Shown one piece after another: positions 25,495 through 33,791 of a stretch of 64,000 nucleotides of DNA (positions are counted from its first letter, which is position 1; every line of letters starts with the position of its first letter). The stretch covers positions 124,001-188,000 of the forward strand of contig JAFLSY010000007.1 of assembly GCA_022510745.1 (NCBI GenBank), in the 5' to 3' direction. The position numbers and the translations under genes are program-made. Below the pieces are notes generated by a model. The model had not been told where the DNA came from. It did no database searches and worked only from the letters and a program-made list of their open reading frames with translations. Source of the stretch: Lachnospiraceae bacterium (GTDB taxonomy: Bacteria > Bacillota > Clostridia > Lachnospirales > Lachnospiraceae).

Positions 25495-27354
25495 TTATTC
25501 GCCAAACTGTTTTAAATTTTCGGATACTTCGTAGGTATAATTATCTCTGTTGGCTGTAATAAGTTTGGAGTACATTTCCTCACCGTCTAAATACCCGCGG
25601 GTACTATAGAAGCTGTTGGGGAAATTCACACTATTGTTAACCATTCCGACTGTATTTGTTATCATATACTCGTCTCCGGGCAGTTTGACTATTCCATCGT
25701 ACTCAACAGGGAAATATACCGTCGTTGTATCGAACCTGCCCTGTGAATTGGATACAGTTGCCGAGTATACTATGATATATTTATTATTGCTTGCAAAATT
25801 GGTCCCCTGTGTCTTAGCCAATAACAAATATTCTCCTAAAAGCTCTAAATCGGAAGCTTCAGAACCGCCATTATAGCTTGTTGCGATATAGCTTTCGATT
25901 TTGTCCTGCGCATCGGCGTAAAGAATCGCTTTATATTCATCGCTGATATCAGCCAGAGTTGTGATCAGATCATATTCTGCATAAGCCTCAAAACCGTCTC
26001 CGCATTCAGCGGTAAAGTTATCCCTTACAGCTTCAACGAGATCCATATAACATATTAAAGGATTGATATATCCTTTTGTACTGCTCCAGGAACCGTCAAA
26101 ATTGGAACTTCCGACTATGCTCCCGTTACCGGAGCAGGAAAAACCGCTTTCACTGCTTAAAATATCCGTAAATCTTACGGGATAATACACTTTTGAGGTA
26201 CTAAAGCTGCCATTAGAACTGGATACCGTTCCGCTGTAAATAATATATAACATATTATAATTACTACTATATCCGCCCTCCTTCCGTGAAGTAAAGATAT
26301 AGCCTGCATATGTAAGATCGGTCATGGATGATGTCGCATTATAAGAACCTGCGGTATACGCATATATGGTGTCCTCTGTTTCGCTCTTTAATCCGGCAAT
26401 AAAATCATCCGATAACTTCTCATAGGAGTCTACATATTCATCCAAACCGCTTACCACATATTCTTTTTCAAAGCTGGTCGGAATCATACCATAATTTTCG
26501 ATATAGTAGTCTGCGCCCCTATCTGCGATGGAAACAGTAATAGTATCCCCATTCTTCAAGTCAGACATTTTGTCAAAAGTAAAATCATATATGGTAAGCT
26601 GTGAACCATAATACTTATATGTAGCAGTTGCAAACGGTGAAATACCGTTAAAATTTACCTCCAGATCGGCAAACGCATCAAAGGTCCCGACTTCTTCCAG
26701 CCCATCCACTGTATAGGAATCATCACTGTACTTCGTATTGCATTTTACATATTTATAAAGTTCCTCATCCACATGCCAAGTATATGTAATAACATCTCCG
26801 TTGGATAAGCCCTTTGTATCATCCAGAGTGACACTGATACTTAACTGTAATACAGACATAGGGTCGAGCCAGCTGAACGTCTTTTCACCCTGACTTGTAA
26901 AATCCAATTTGTCTCCGTATTTCTCCTCGATTCCCGCCCAGTCAATGATGGCTGTTGCGGTACCGTATCCATCATAGCCGTTCGCTTCAATCGTCAGATA
27001 GTCATCCAGCTTGATCGTCGGTTTTGCAGTTACAATCACCAAAATAATCACAAGCAATGCGATAACTGCCGCACAGGCGCCAATGATAATCGGAAGTAAA
27101 ACTTTTAAATTCATTGGCTTCTTGCTCGCTGCGGGCTGAACTACTGTGGGTTGTGCCGCTGCAGGCTGAGCCACTGCAGGCTGTGCTGCTGTTGGTTGTG
27201 CTGCTGCAGGCTGTGCCGTTGTGGGCTGTGCTGCTGCCACAGGAGAAGCCGCACCGCTTTCAGCGTTTCCGCCGACCTCTTCCATTATCGTACCGCAGCC
27301 CCTGCAAAACTTTGCTCCATCTTCATTTTCCGTTCCGCAATTTTTACAAAACAC
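25495..27354 (-). CDS. Zinc-ribbon membrane protein with a duplicated extracellular domain
   Basis: The 619-residue protein begins with a zinc ribbon (FCKNCGTENEDGAKFCRGCG) from a GTG start preceded by GGGAGG. A low-complexity linker follows, made of repeated A-A-Q-P-T-like units (about residues 38-83), then one membrane helix (about 88-112) and a large extracellular part. The C-terminal half carries two related blocks: one with TVSSSNGSFSTSKVYYPV and one with TVSNSQGRFDTTTVYFPV, each followed by a Tyr/Thr-rich stretch and RDNFT or RDNYT. The layout resembles TcaA/YvbJ-like zinc-ribbon envelope proteins. It lies between two membrane-bound sigma factors on the same strand, so a sensory or regulatory link is plausible. 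Confidence 0.8.
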   Translation of the reverse strand: MFCKNCGTENEDGAKFCRGCGTIMEEVGGNAESGAASPVAAAQPTTAQPAAAQPTAAQPAVAQPAAAQPTVVQPAASKKPMNLKVLLPIIIGACAAVIALLVIILVIVTAKPTIKLDDYLTIEANGYDGYGTATAIIDWAGIEEKYGDKLDFTSQGEKTFSWLDPMSVLQLSISVTLDDTKGLSNGDVITYTWHVDEELYKYVKCNTKYSDDSYTVDGLEEVGTFDAFADLEVNFNGISPFATATYKYYGSQLTIYDFTFDKMSDLKNGDTITVSIADRGADYYIENYGMIPTSFEKEYVVSGLDEYVDSYEKLSDDFIAGLKSETEDTIYAYTAGSYNATSSMTDLTYAGYIFTSRKEGGYSSNYNMLYIIYSGTVSSSNGSFSTSKVYYPVRFTDILSSESGFSCSGNGSIVGSSNFDGSWSSTKGYINPLICYMDLVEAVRDNFTAECGDGFEAYAEYDLITTLADISDEYKAILYADAQDKIESYIATSYNGGSEASDLELLGEYLLLAKTQGTNFASNNKYIIVYSATVSNSQGRFDTTTVYFPVEYDGIVKLPGDEYMITNTVGMVNNSVNFPNSFYSTRGYLDGEEMYSKLITANRDNYTYEVSENLKQFGE

Positions 27355-27499
27355 GTCTTTATCCTCCCTTTTACTGTTTTTTCATTATTTCCTCATCTGT
27401 GGTCTGCTGTTATCAGCTTTCCTCTGCATTTCATACTTGCCCATTATATCGTCTTTACGCAAATTTTGCAACGCTTTATGCAAATTTATGATCTGCAGC

Positions 27500-27527
27500 A
27501 AAAGCGGGAGCGATGACCGCCCCCGTT
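27500..27527 (-). terminator. Terminator repeat, copy C (after sigma-SH3 gene 2)
   Basis: On the minus strand ACGGGGGCGGTCATCGCTCCCGCTTTTG folds with a CGGG/CCCG base, 32 bp past the sigma gene stop. It shares its loop with copies A and B. Confidence 0.65.
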
Positions 27528-27558
27528 TACTGCCCTTTATGTTATGCCGACAAAGCGC

Positions 27559-29274
27559 TTAGTAATCCAGCCAAAGCCCATAATAATGATTGTTAATTGC
27601 TCCTGGAGCGCCATATTTGTAAATAAAATTCTTCAGTTCCTGAGGTATCGGATGACTGATACAAGCAAACCAAACATATACATCTTGGCTGAAGTAAAGC
27701 CCCTCATTAGATGTACAATCGATATAAAGATCATTAACCCCATCCCAATATCTGTTATACAAAATATCATGTACGTCCTGACATTCCGTGGGTGGTTTTT
27801 CATCAGCAGATGCGCAAATGTATACAAACCAGTTTCCAAAATCATTCCAGGTATACATTCCGTATTTCTCAATCATTTCAGCCAGCCGTTCATCATCGTT
27901 GCTGTTACCGCCGCCGCTGTTATTCGCCGAAGCCTGATCCGCAGTTTCTGCCGGTGCGGGTACTTCTATCTTGGTATCGCTTACATAATTATTGGATACA
28001 TAAGCAATAGAGCCGTTATACTCAAAACGGTACCAGCCTGTTTCGTTGCACTGTCCGGTAACCGTGATCTCATCATTCGCGGAAAGTGCACCGACCTTTG
28101 TACCGTTCGTGCTTGGCAGATTACGGATATTTACGGTCTGCTTTGCGTACATGATCGCATCCAGATCCGTATAGGTATATTGAACTTCCGGTTCTGCAGT
28201 GGGTGCCGGAGTTGTCTCCGCAGATTCGGATTCCTCTGCAGGTTTAGGTTCTTCTGCCGCCTCGCTTTCATCGGCAGTCACTTCTCCTACGGTTTCTCCT
28301 GTCTCAGTCCCGCTTTCTGTGGGCAGTGTTTCTTCACCGGGTTTGGTTCCGCCGCCTTCCGATTCCGGAGCATTTTCTAAGCTTCCTGCGTTTCCTGCGT
28401 CCGCCATATCCGTCCCATTCTCTTCCTGCCAATTCACTAAAGCCTCTTCTGCATTCTGATTGTGAATGATGACTGCTGCGGTAATACCGCCCACTGCCAC
28501 TACCGCGGCAGCAATGCCTGCCACAATTTTTAACTGTAAGCTTTTTAGTATCATGCTTCCTCCTGTCTCTGCTGCCGCTGCAGCAAGTGTCGATTGGGGA
28601 AGCACATCTAAAAATGCGGGTGAGAGCGAAGGCATTTCCATATCCTGCAGCTGCGCGGTAAACCATGCCGTAAGGAAGGGGATTGCCGCAAAAGCATAGA
28701 GCTTATCACCGCTTTGCTTTTCATAGCGCAGCACACCTTCTTTGATTTTACTCCGTGCCACGCTCAGCCGCTTTTTGACGGTATCCTGCGGGCACTCCAT
28801 GATCTCGCCGATTTCCACTATGGAGAACCCATTAAAATAGTACAGCAGAATCGTCTGATACATCACATCCGAGCAAGTCTTCCGTATGATATCCAGCACA
28901 AGTTCCCTTTTATCCGCATTCAGCGCATATTCTTCCGGCAGGAAATTTTCGTTCTCTTCCGTCTCTATGTCCTGAAGCTGTTCATCACCGGGGAGCAGGG
29001 GCCGTTTTTTCTTCAGACGTTTCATGCTTTTATTGGCAGCTATCCGATAAAGCCATGCTCTGAACTTATCTGTATCCTCCAGCGTACCAAGCTGTTTAAA
29101 GACGGTCAGGTAGACGTCCTGGGTCACATCCTGGGCCTCCTGATCATCTTTTAAAAAGCCCAAACAGGTAAAATATACGTAACGACAAGTCGTAAGGTAC
29201 AGCTCTTCGAAAGATGCCTTATCTCCTGCCGCTGCCTTTTGGACTAATTCTCTCAGATCATTGGTATCGCTCAT
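27559..29274 (-). CDS. ECF sigma factor fused to a membrane helix and SH3-like domain (paralogue 2)
   Basis: The protein is 571 residues from MSDTNDLRELVQKA; AAAGGAGAAGAG lies just upstream of that ATG, and the paralogue starts at the same place. Its architecture matches the gene at 23775: sigma region 2 (QDVTQDVYLTVFKQLG), region 4 (VEIGEIMECPQDTVKKRLSV), one membrane helix near 250-270 and an acidic spacer. The SH3 domain contains KQTVNIRNLPSTNGTKVGAL and GWYRFEYNGSIAYVSNNYV. The C-terminal tail differs from its paralogue, with its own Trp-rich region and a unique end. The two share most of the sigma and SH3 sequence, so the tails probably set different signals. Confidence 0.9.
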   Translation of the reverse strand: MSDTNDLRELVQKAAAGDKASFEELYLTTCRYVYFTCLGFLKDDQEAQDVTQDVYLTVFKQLGTLEDTDKFRAWLYRIAANKSMKRLKKKRPLLPGDEQLQDIETEENENFLPEEYALNADKRELVLDIIRKTCSDVMYQTILLYYFNGFSIVEIGEIMECPQDTVKKRLSVARSKIKEGVLRYEKQSGDKLYAFAAIPFLTAWFTAQLQDMEMPSLSPAFLDVLPQSTLAAAAAETGGSMILKSLQLKIVAGIAAAVVAVGGITAAVIIHNQNAEEALVNWQEENGTDMADAGNAGSLENAPESEGGGTKPGEETLPTESGTETGETVGEVTADESEAAEEPKPAEESESAETTPAPTAEPEVQYTYTDLDAIMYAKQTVNIRNLPSTNGTKVGALSANDEITVTGQCNETGWYRFEYNGSIAYVSNNYVSDTKIEVPAPAETADQASANNSGGGNSNDDERLAEMIEKYGMYTWNDFGNWFVYICASADEKPPTECQDVHDILYNRYWDGVNDLYIDCTSNEGLYFSQDVYVWFACISHPIPQELKNFIYKYGAPGAINNHYYGLWLDY

Positions 29275-29315
29275 CACTCTTCTCCTTTGGGTCATCCTGT
29301 ATATGCCGATCCCCT

Positions 29316-29345
29316 ATTATATAATGACCCATAAGGTGAGGAAAA
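29316..29345 (-). promoter_or_regulatory. Shared promoter motif upstream of sigma-SH3 gene 2
   Basis: On the minus strand CCTTTTCC and TATAAT (followed by AGGGG) have 18 bp between TTTTCC and TATAAT, as at 25450-25479. The -10 box lies about 42 bp before the start codon. Confidence 0.6.
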
Positions 29346-29358
29346 GGTGAAAACTTTT

Positions 29359-30330
29359 TTATTTTCTTTTCAGCCATTCCGTAGAAGCATCCATGGCTAT
29401 GCGGCAGGCAGGGGTTTCGTTCAAGACATTCAACATGACAAAATCGTGAATGGTACCCTGCACCCTGAGCGCTGTTACTTCCACGCCCGCACAGCGCAGC
29501 TTTTCACTGAACGCTTCCCCTTCACTGCGCAGGACATCCGCCTGTCCGTTGATAATCATAGTGGGTGGAAATCCCTCAAAACATTGCGGCGCCGCCCGAA
29601 GAGGCGAAGCCGTGATCTGTCTCCTGTCAGCTTCACAGGTGGTGTACTGATTCCAGAACCATTGCATTCCCGCCCGGTATAAATAATAGCCCATTGCAAA
29701 CCGGCGATAGCTGGGCGTATCAAAGTAAGCATTGGTCACGGGATAATACAGTAATAATTTTTCTATTTCCGATCCCTTTCTCTCCTTTGCAAGTAAAACC
29801 ATGGCAATGGCCATATTGCCGCCCACGCTGTCCCCGGCCACCATCAGATGGTCACAGATTGTTGCCGGAATCTCAAAACTCTCAATATTGTCCCAAGTCT
29901 GTAGGATCCCCTGCAGATTGGAAAGTACAAAATAGCACTGTTCCATGGCCTTGGGATATTTGGCCTCGGGCGAGCGGCTGTACTCCGGAAATATCACAAT
30001 GGAGTCCGTTCTGGCAGCCAACTCCCTCACCAGCTTCTCATGAGTATGGAAACTTCCAAATACCCATCCCGCTCCATGGATGTAAAAAATAATGCCCTTA
30101 ATGGGGTTTGAGGATTGGGGCCGCACCAGATAAAGGGGTATTTCTCCCCATCTGCCGGTATGGACTCTGCGGTTTAATATTTTTGCGGGATATTTGTACA
30201 CGGGCGCATCCTGTGCCTTCTCCAAAACTTCCCGGCCCTGCTCTGGCGGCAGTTGGAAAATAAAGGGTGGCGTATCACTCTCCCTGCAAAGGGCTTCCGC
30301 CGCCGGATCCAATAAAACACATCTCTTCAT
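29359..30330 (-). CDS. Alpha/beta hydrolase, acetyl-esterase/HSL family
   Basis: The 323-residue enzyme has the oxyanion motif FYIHGAGWVFGS (HGGG-like) and the nucleophile elbow VAGDSVGGNMA. The acid is in INGQADVLRSEG and the catalytic His in GTIHDFVML. These define the hormone-sensitive-lipase-like branch (Aes-type) of esterases, which cleave short acyl or acetyl esters. There is no signal peptide. It stands as a single gene divergent from nothing nearby and about 30 bp upstream of the sigma-SH3 promoter region. The natural substrate is unknown. Confidence 0.9.
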   Translation of the reverse strand: MKRCVLLDPAAEALCRESDTPPFIFQLPPEQGREVLEKAQDAPVYKYPAKILNRRVHTGRWGEIPLYLVRPQSSNPIKGIIFYIHGAGWVFGSFHTHEKLVRELAARTDSIVIFPEYSRSPEAKYPKAMEQCYFVLSNLQGILQTWDNIESFEIPATICDHLMVAGDSVGGNMAIAMVLLAKERKGSEIEKLLLYYPVTNAYFDTPSYRRFAMGYYLYRAGMQWFWNQYTTCEADRRQITASPLRAAPQCFEGFPPTMIINGQADVLRSEGEAFSEKLRCAGVEVTALRVQGTIHDFVMLNVLNETPACRIAMDASTEWLKRK

Positions 30331-30453
30331 AAAAAACCTCCCTGCTCTGTATATTCTTCTATCAGAATATGCAAAACAGGGAGTGGAATTGCCTTTTTTC
30401 TCCTTTTTAATATGTCAAAAATAACAACCAAGTTTTATTATTTGTCCATATGA

Positions 30454-31059
30454 TCACAGCAAAATATAGGTTTGGAAATTATAAAAAAGCGACATCCTAT
30501 GGAATACCATATCTTCTTCCAGCCGCTGTGAAATGCCGTATCCCAGATTGGGGCGCACTGCGCAGTAGGTAGCATCCAGCACAAAAACTGCCAATAGCAC
30601 CATGGTCAGTCCCAGCCTGAAACCTTTCGGAAGCTTGGGATACCATCTGTCATAAAGAGGCAGCAACAGGCAGACCAGCAGAGCACCGCCAAGACCGAAA
30701 GCTACGGCGCCGGCCAGACAGATTCTGCCATGTAAGTTCAAAAAGTGCCCGTCATAATTCCACCAGCGGATTCCCCACCTGTGCTCCAAGAAATAGCCGG
30801 TAAAATATTCCAACAGGGAACAGAGCAGCATGGATATAAAAAATACCAACATCGGTTGCTTTTTAAGCCTTCGCAGAAGCAGGCACAGCAAAAGCCCACC
30901 CACCCCGTAAACAGGCAGATACGGGCCTCTGTAAACACCACGGTTTATCAATGCGTGCTCTGTAAAGAAAAGGAGCGCAACCTCCCACAACCAGCCTATA
31001 AAGGCCAGCAGAAAAAACAAGAGTACATAATAATCAAAGGGCTGAGATAATTTTTTCAT
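30454..31059 (-). CDS. CmpB-type ABC transporter permease-like membrane protein
   Basis: About 201 residues with five or six membrane helices. Family landmarks are FFLLAFIGWLWEV near the start, LINRGVYRGPYLPVYGVGG, and a central LEYFTGYFLEHRWGIRWWNY. These match the putative ABC transporter permease family PF06541 (CmpB), common in Firmicutes. The start is taken at the ATG of MKKLSQPFDYY; a GTG two codons earlier is possible, and neither has a strong ribosome binding site. No cognate ATPase lies next to it, which is usual for this family, whose true role is unclear. Confidence 0.8.
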   Translation of the reverse strand: MKKLSQPFDYYVLLFFLLAFIGWLWEVALLFFTEHALINRGVYRGPYLPVYGVGGLLLCLLLRRLKKQPMLVFFISMLLCSLLEYFTGYFLEHRWGIRWWNYDGHFLNLHGRICLAGAVAFGLGGALLVCLLLPLYDRWYPKLPKGFRLGLTMVLLAVFVLDATYCAVRPNLGYGISQRLEEDMVFHRMSLFYNFQTYILL

Positions 31060-31101
31060 AACCACAGTATGTCCGGATTATGGAAAAATATTTATTGTAC
31101 G

Positions 31102-31464
31102 TCACATGGGCGTGCCCACTTCTATCAAATTTCCATCCGGGTCATAAAATCGGATTACTCTTTGTCCCCAAGTATGCTCCATAAGAGGGTGCACATATTC
31201 TATAGGTTCTTTATAATTTTCAAGCTTCTTTACAAAGCTTTCTATATCCCTCTCTTCAAAATACAGCTCCGCTGCATGATTGCGAGGCAAAATATCCCGT
31301 TTGATAAACCCTTTCCACAGGGCTGCATCCTGCAGCACCAGGCCTTCTGTTAAAATGACATTCCCGTCATTATCCAGAACCACATCCAGTCCGAATAAAT
31401 CCTTATAAAAGGCCTTGGACTTTTCAATATCCTTTACGACTATGAGAACGTTTCTTAGTTTCAT
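31102..31464 (-). CDS. Glyoxalase/VOC-family protein
   Basis: The 120-residue protein is one VOC module pair: NVLIVVKDIEKSKAFYKDLFG at the start and a closing RFYDPDGNLIEVGTPM. A metal-ligand Glu is present near the end (NLIEVG). Small VOC proteins serve as lyases, dioxygenases or antibiotic-binding resistance proteins, and this one has no specific marker. It precedes the CmpB-like gene on the same strand. Confidence 0.88.
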   Translation of the reverse strand: MKLRNVLIVVKDIEKSKAFYKDLFGLDVVLDNDGNVILTEGLVLQDAALWKGFIKRDILPRNHAAELYFEERDIESFVKKLENYKEPIEYVHPLMEHTWGQRVIRFYDPDGNLIEVGTPM

Positions 31465-31483
31465 GTGGGGGCCTCCCTCAGAC

Positions 31484-32470
31484 TTACTGTTGGTTCAAAT
31501 AATGCAGTATACGCTCCTTTGCGTTTCGGTAATAGACCGCATGCGCAATTGTTTCACGGGCTTCGGAAACTCCCACCGCTATTTCTTCCGGCGCACAATC
31601 CATACCCAATGCCCGCTTCAAACTGTATTCCAGCCACTCCAGTCTGCCGCAATTACTATCATACACCACTTCCCAGTCTTTCGGCAGTTCTCCTCCGGCC
31701 CTCGCATAAGCCTGTATCAGTTTCATAAACAAATTGTAATCAATACTGCAGCTTTCGTAACCGGACCAGCATAAAGCCAATTCATACAGTTCTAGAAAAG
31801 GATTGGAATAGGCCAGGCACTCTAAATCGATAATGCGGCAGTCCTCACCTTTCCACAAAACATTTTTACTATCCATATCATTGTGGCAGATAGCCTCCAC
31901 AGCCGGCAGCTTCTTACGGGCTAAATTCCCTTTCTCCTGACTTTCATAGAGCAGTTCTCTGTTTTGGAGCACCAGCTTGTGAAGTTCTTCATTGCAAGCA
32001 GCCAGTTTATGGATATAAAAATCCCAATCAATACGGAGTTCCTTCTCCTCTTTGGGCGCAGCTTCGCGCCTGTCAATGCCATGTATTACAGCCAGCAGTT
32101 CTCCGATCCTGCTACAGTGTGCTTCGTTTATTTCTCCGTCTTTCAATGCCTTTCCATCGTACCAGTCATACAGGTAAAAAAACTGCCCGTCTATTTCCTG
32201 CATTTTATTCCCGTTAAACACCAGTGCCGGAAGAATGGGCAGATTCCGCTCCTCTAAGCGTGCCTCCAATTCCTCTGCAACGTGATAGTTCTCCTGTGCC
32301 GTATCCCGCTTCATCACATAGGGATTGGGTAATTTTACTGCATACTTCCCTTTGTCTGTAAAGAGGGAATACATCTTATGCATGAAACCGCCCGTCAACG
32401 GCCAGGGCGGACATGCCAAGGTGCCTAAGTGCCATTCAAGGCAGATTCTGTTTAATAATGAAGTATCCAT
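31484..32470 (-). CDS. Aminoglycoside-phosphotransferase-family kinase (CotS/choline-kinase-like)
   Basis: The protein is 328 residues from MDTSLLNRICLEWHLG, where AAAGGC lies a few bases upstream; the longer frame to 32524 lacks a site. The ATP-binding Lys region is GKYAVKLPNPYVMK. The catalytic loop is AICHNDMDSKNVLW (HxDxxxxN), followed by the metal-binding IIDLECLAYS. The length and a conserved SxxxR-like tail fit the spore-coat CotS/YutH or homoserine/choline kinase group of this superfamily. The substrate is not predictable from sequence. It begins 17 bp after the decayed DUF3592-like gene. Confidence 0.85.
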   Translation of the reverse strand: MDTSLLNRICLEWHLGTLACPPWPLTGGFMHKMYSLFTDKGKYAVKLPNPYVMKRDTAQENYHVAEELEARLEERNLPILPALVFNGNKMQEIDGQFFYLYDWYDGKALKDGEINEAHCSRIGELLAVIHGIDRREAAPKEEKELRIDWDFYIHKLAACNEELHKLVLQNRELLYESQEKGNLARKKLPAVEAICHNDMDSKNVLWKGEDCRIIDLECLAYSNPFLELYELALCWSGYESCSIDYNLFMKLIQAYARAGGELPKDWEVVYDSNCGRLEWLEYSLKRALGMDCAPEEIAVGVSEARETIAHAVYYRNAKERILHYLNQQ

Positions 32471-32486
32471 GATAAGCCTTTCTATA

Positions 32487-32897
32487 TCAAGAGCGTAACA
32501 AACTAAAAATCTGTAAAAACACAATTAAAAGTATGGGCAGACAGCATGCCAGAACATCTGCCGCTTTTCCTTTGTTATTGGCAGCATCCGCATAGATAAA
32601 CTGCTGCGGATTGTTGGGATTTATCAGTAATTTATGCACTTATCCTATCTGCGGCTGAAATAGACTGCTGTACTAAGCGGACTCAATCACCATCTCCGTG
32701 CCTCCGCACCCTATTTTATAAATAGGTTTATACAGCAATCGTGTACCTTTGCTCGGTTGTCTGGAGAGCACTTCTACCACAAATGCATCCACCTGCTCGG
32801 TACAGTTTTTCCGGCTGTGCCATTTTGCAAATTTTGTAAAGCACAGGAGGAAGAAGATGCATAAGAGCATTAGCTGGCATATTTGGATGAAGGTCAT
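32487..32897 (-). pseudogene. Decayed DUF3592-like membrane protein gene with two in-frame stops
   Basis: One frame of 137 codons runs from MTFIQICQLMLLCIFF to a final TGA but contains TAG at 32673-32675 and TAA at 32640-32642. After the stops the frame still reads VHKLLINPNNPQQFIYAD and a C-terminal membrane helix (VLACCLPILLIVFLQIF). The pattern of an N-terminal helix, a beta-rich middle with RLLYKPIYKI, then INPNNPxxF and a final helix is that of DUF3592 proteins. The in-frame continuation on both sides of the stops indicates point-mutation decay rather than two genes. Confidence 0.75.
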
Positions 32898-32909
32898 GGG
32901 TGGCTCCTT

Positions 32910-33653
32910 TTAAAATTGTTTATCATAATACTCAATGCGTATTACCTTTTCTTGCGGTACTCTAATTTCTTTATCTTCTTTATATGTACTGCATATGCCT
33001 ACGAACCATTTCTCTTTTACGCAAAATGTTTCGCTGTTGATATTTGATATGATACTATTATCTTCTAATATCAATTTTATTTTTTTATATTGAAATGCTA
33101 TATCATTATCTAAGTAAAATCCTCCCCATATTTCCATAATGAGAATAAGCAAAAGTCCCATATACATTTTAGAGGTATATTCACTATCAAAACAAATAAA
33201 TACAAAAGTAAGAAGACTACCCAACAAAGGTAAATTCCAAATCAGAAATATTGCTAACTTTCTCGACACTTCCTTTTTCTTATAGTTTATTAATCTTTTC
33301 TTTGGAGCAATAATAACATTTATAATTAATATCAATATAATATATAGTATTAATCCAGTAATAAAAACAGGAATTGTATGTTCTTTTACCAATTCAGAGA
33401 AATATAAAACAGCAAAAATTACGTATGAAAATACCAGAATAAATATAAAAGACAAAAAACAAAAAATAATAAAATTAGCATAACTTGAAAAAGAACCTTT
33501 TCTCGTTTTACATCTCCAACTTCTATTATAATATTGCCTTTTTATATTACTATTTTCATATATATCCAATACTATTTTTGCCACTCCACCTACTAGTGTT
33601 GCAATTAAAGTTGGCAAAATCAATAACAATAATTGTTCCATTGCTGCTCCCAA
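32910..33653 (-). CDS. Hypothetical membrane protein
   Basis: The 247-residue A+T-rich gene encodes about five membrane helices: one at the very N-terminus (LLLILPTLIATLVGGVAKIV), two between about 60 and 115, and two around 135-180. A soluble C-terminal domain of about 60 residues follows with alternating hydrophobic strands (ENSFCVKEKW-like, RVPQEKVIRIEYY). No family is recognised. It is 13 bp upstream of the DUF3592-like pseudogene. Its codon use is more A+T rich than the enzymes to its left, suggesting it belongs to a foreign block. Confidence 0.7.
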   Translation of the reverse strand: MGAAMEQLLLLILPTLIATLVGGVAKIVLDIYENSNIKRQYYNRSWRCKTRKGSFSSYANFIIFCFLSFIFILVFSYVIFAVLYFSELVKEHTIPVFITGLILYIILILIINVIIAPKKRLINYKKKEVSRKLAIFLIWNLPLLGSLLTFVFICFDSEYTSKMYMGLLLILIMEIWGGFYLDNDIAFQYKKIKLILEDNSIISNINSETFCVKEKWFVGICSTYKEDKEIRVPQEKVIRIEYYDKQF

Positions 33654-33791
33654 TTAATAAATTTCTACATAAAAAGTTCTTTATGTACCTTCAGATTAAT
33701 TACTTCCCCCATGGTTTTACGTTACTAATGCTCTAAATATTGTGAGTTTCTACCTTGTTTTTATACGGCTATAAATTTATTTATTATCAGA

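Noticed and set aside
27544..28380. 278-codon plus-strand frame opposite sigma-SH3 gene 2 (and a 252-codon one at 23910-24668)
   Set aside because: Both are antisense shadows of the paralogous sigma genes; their similarity to each other reflects the paralogy of the real genes.
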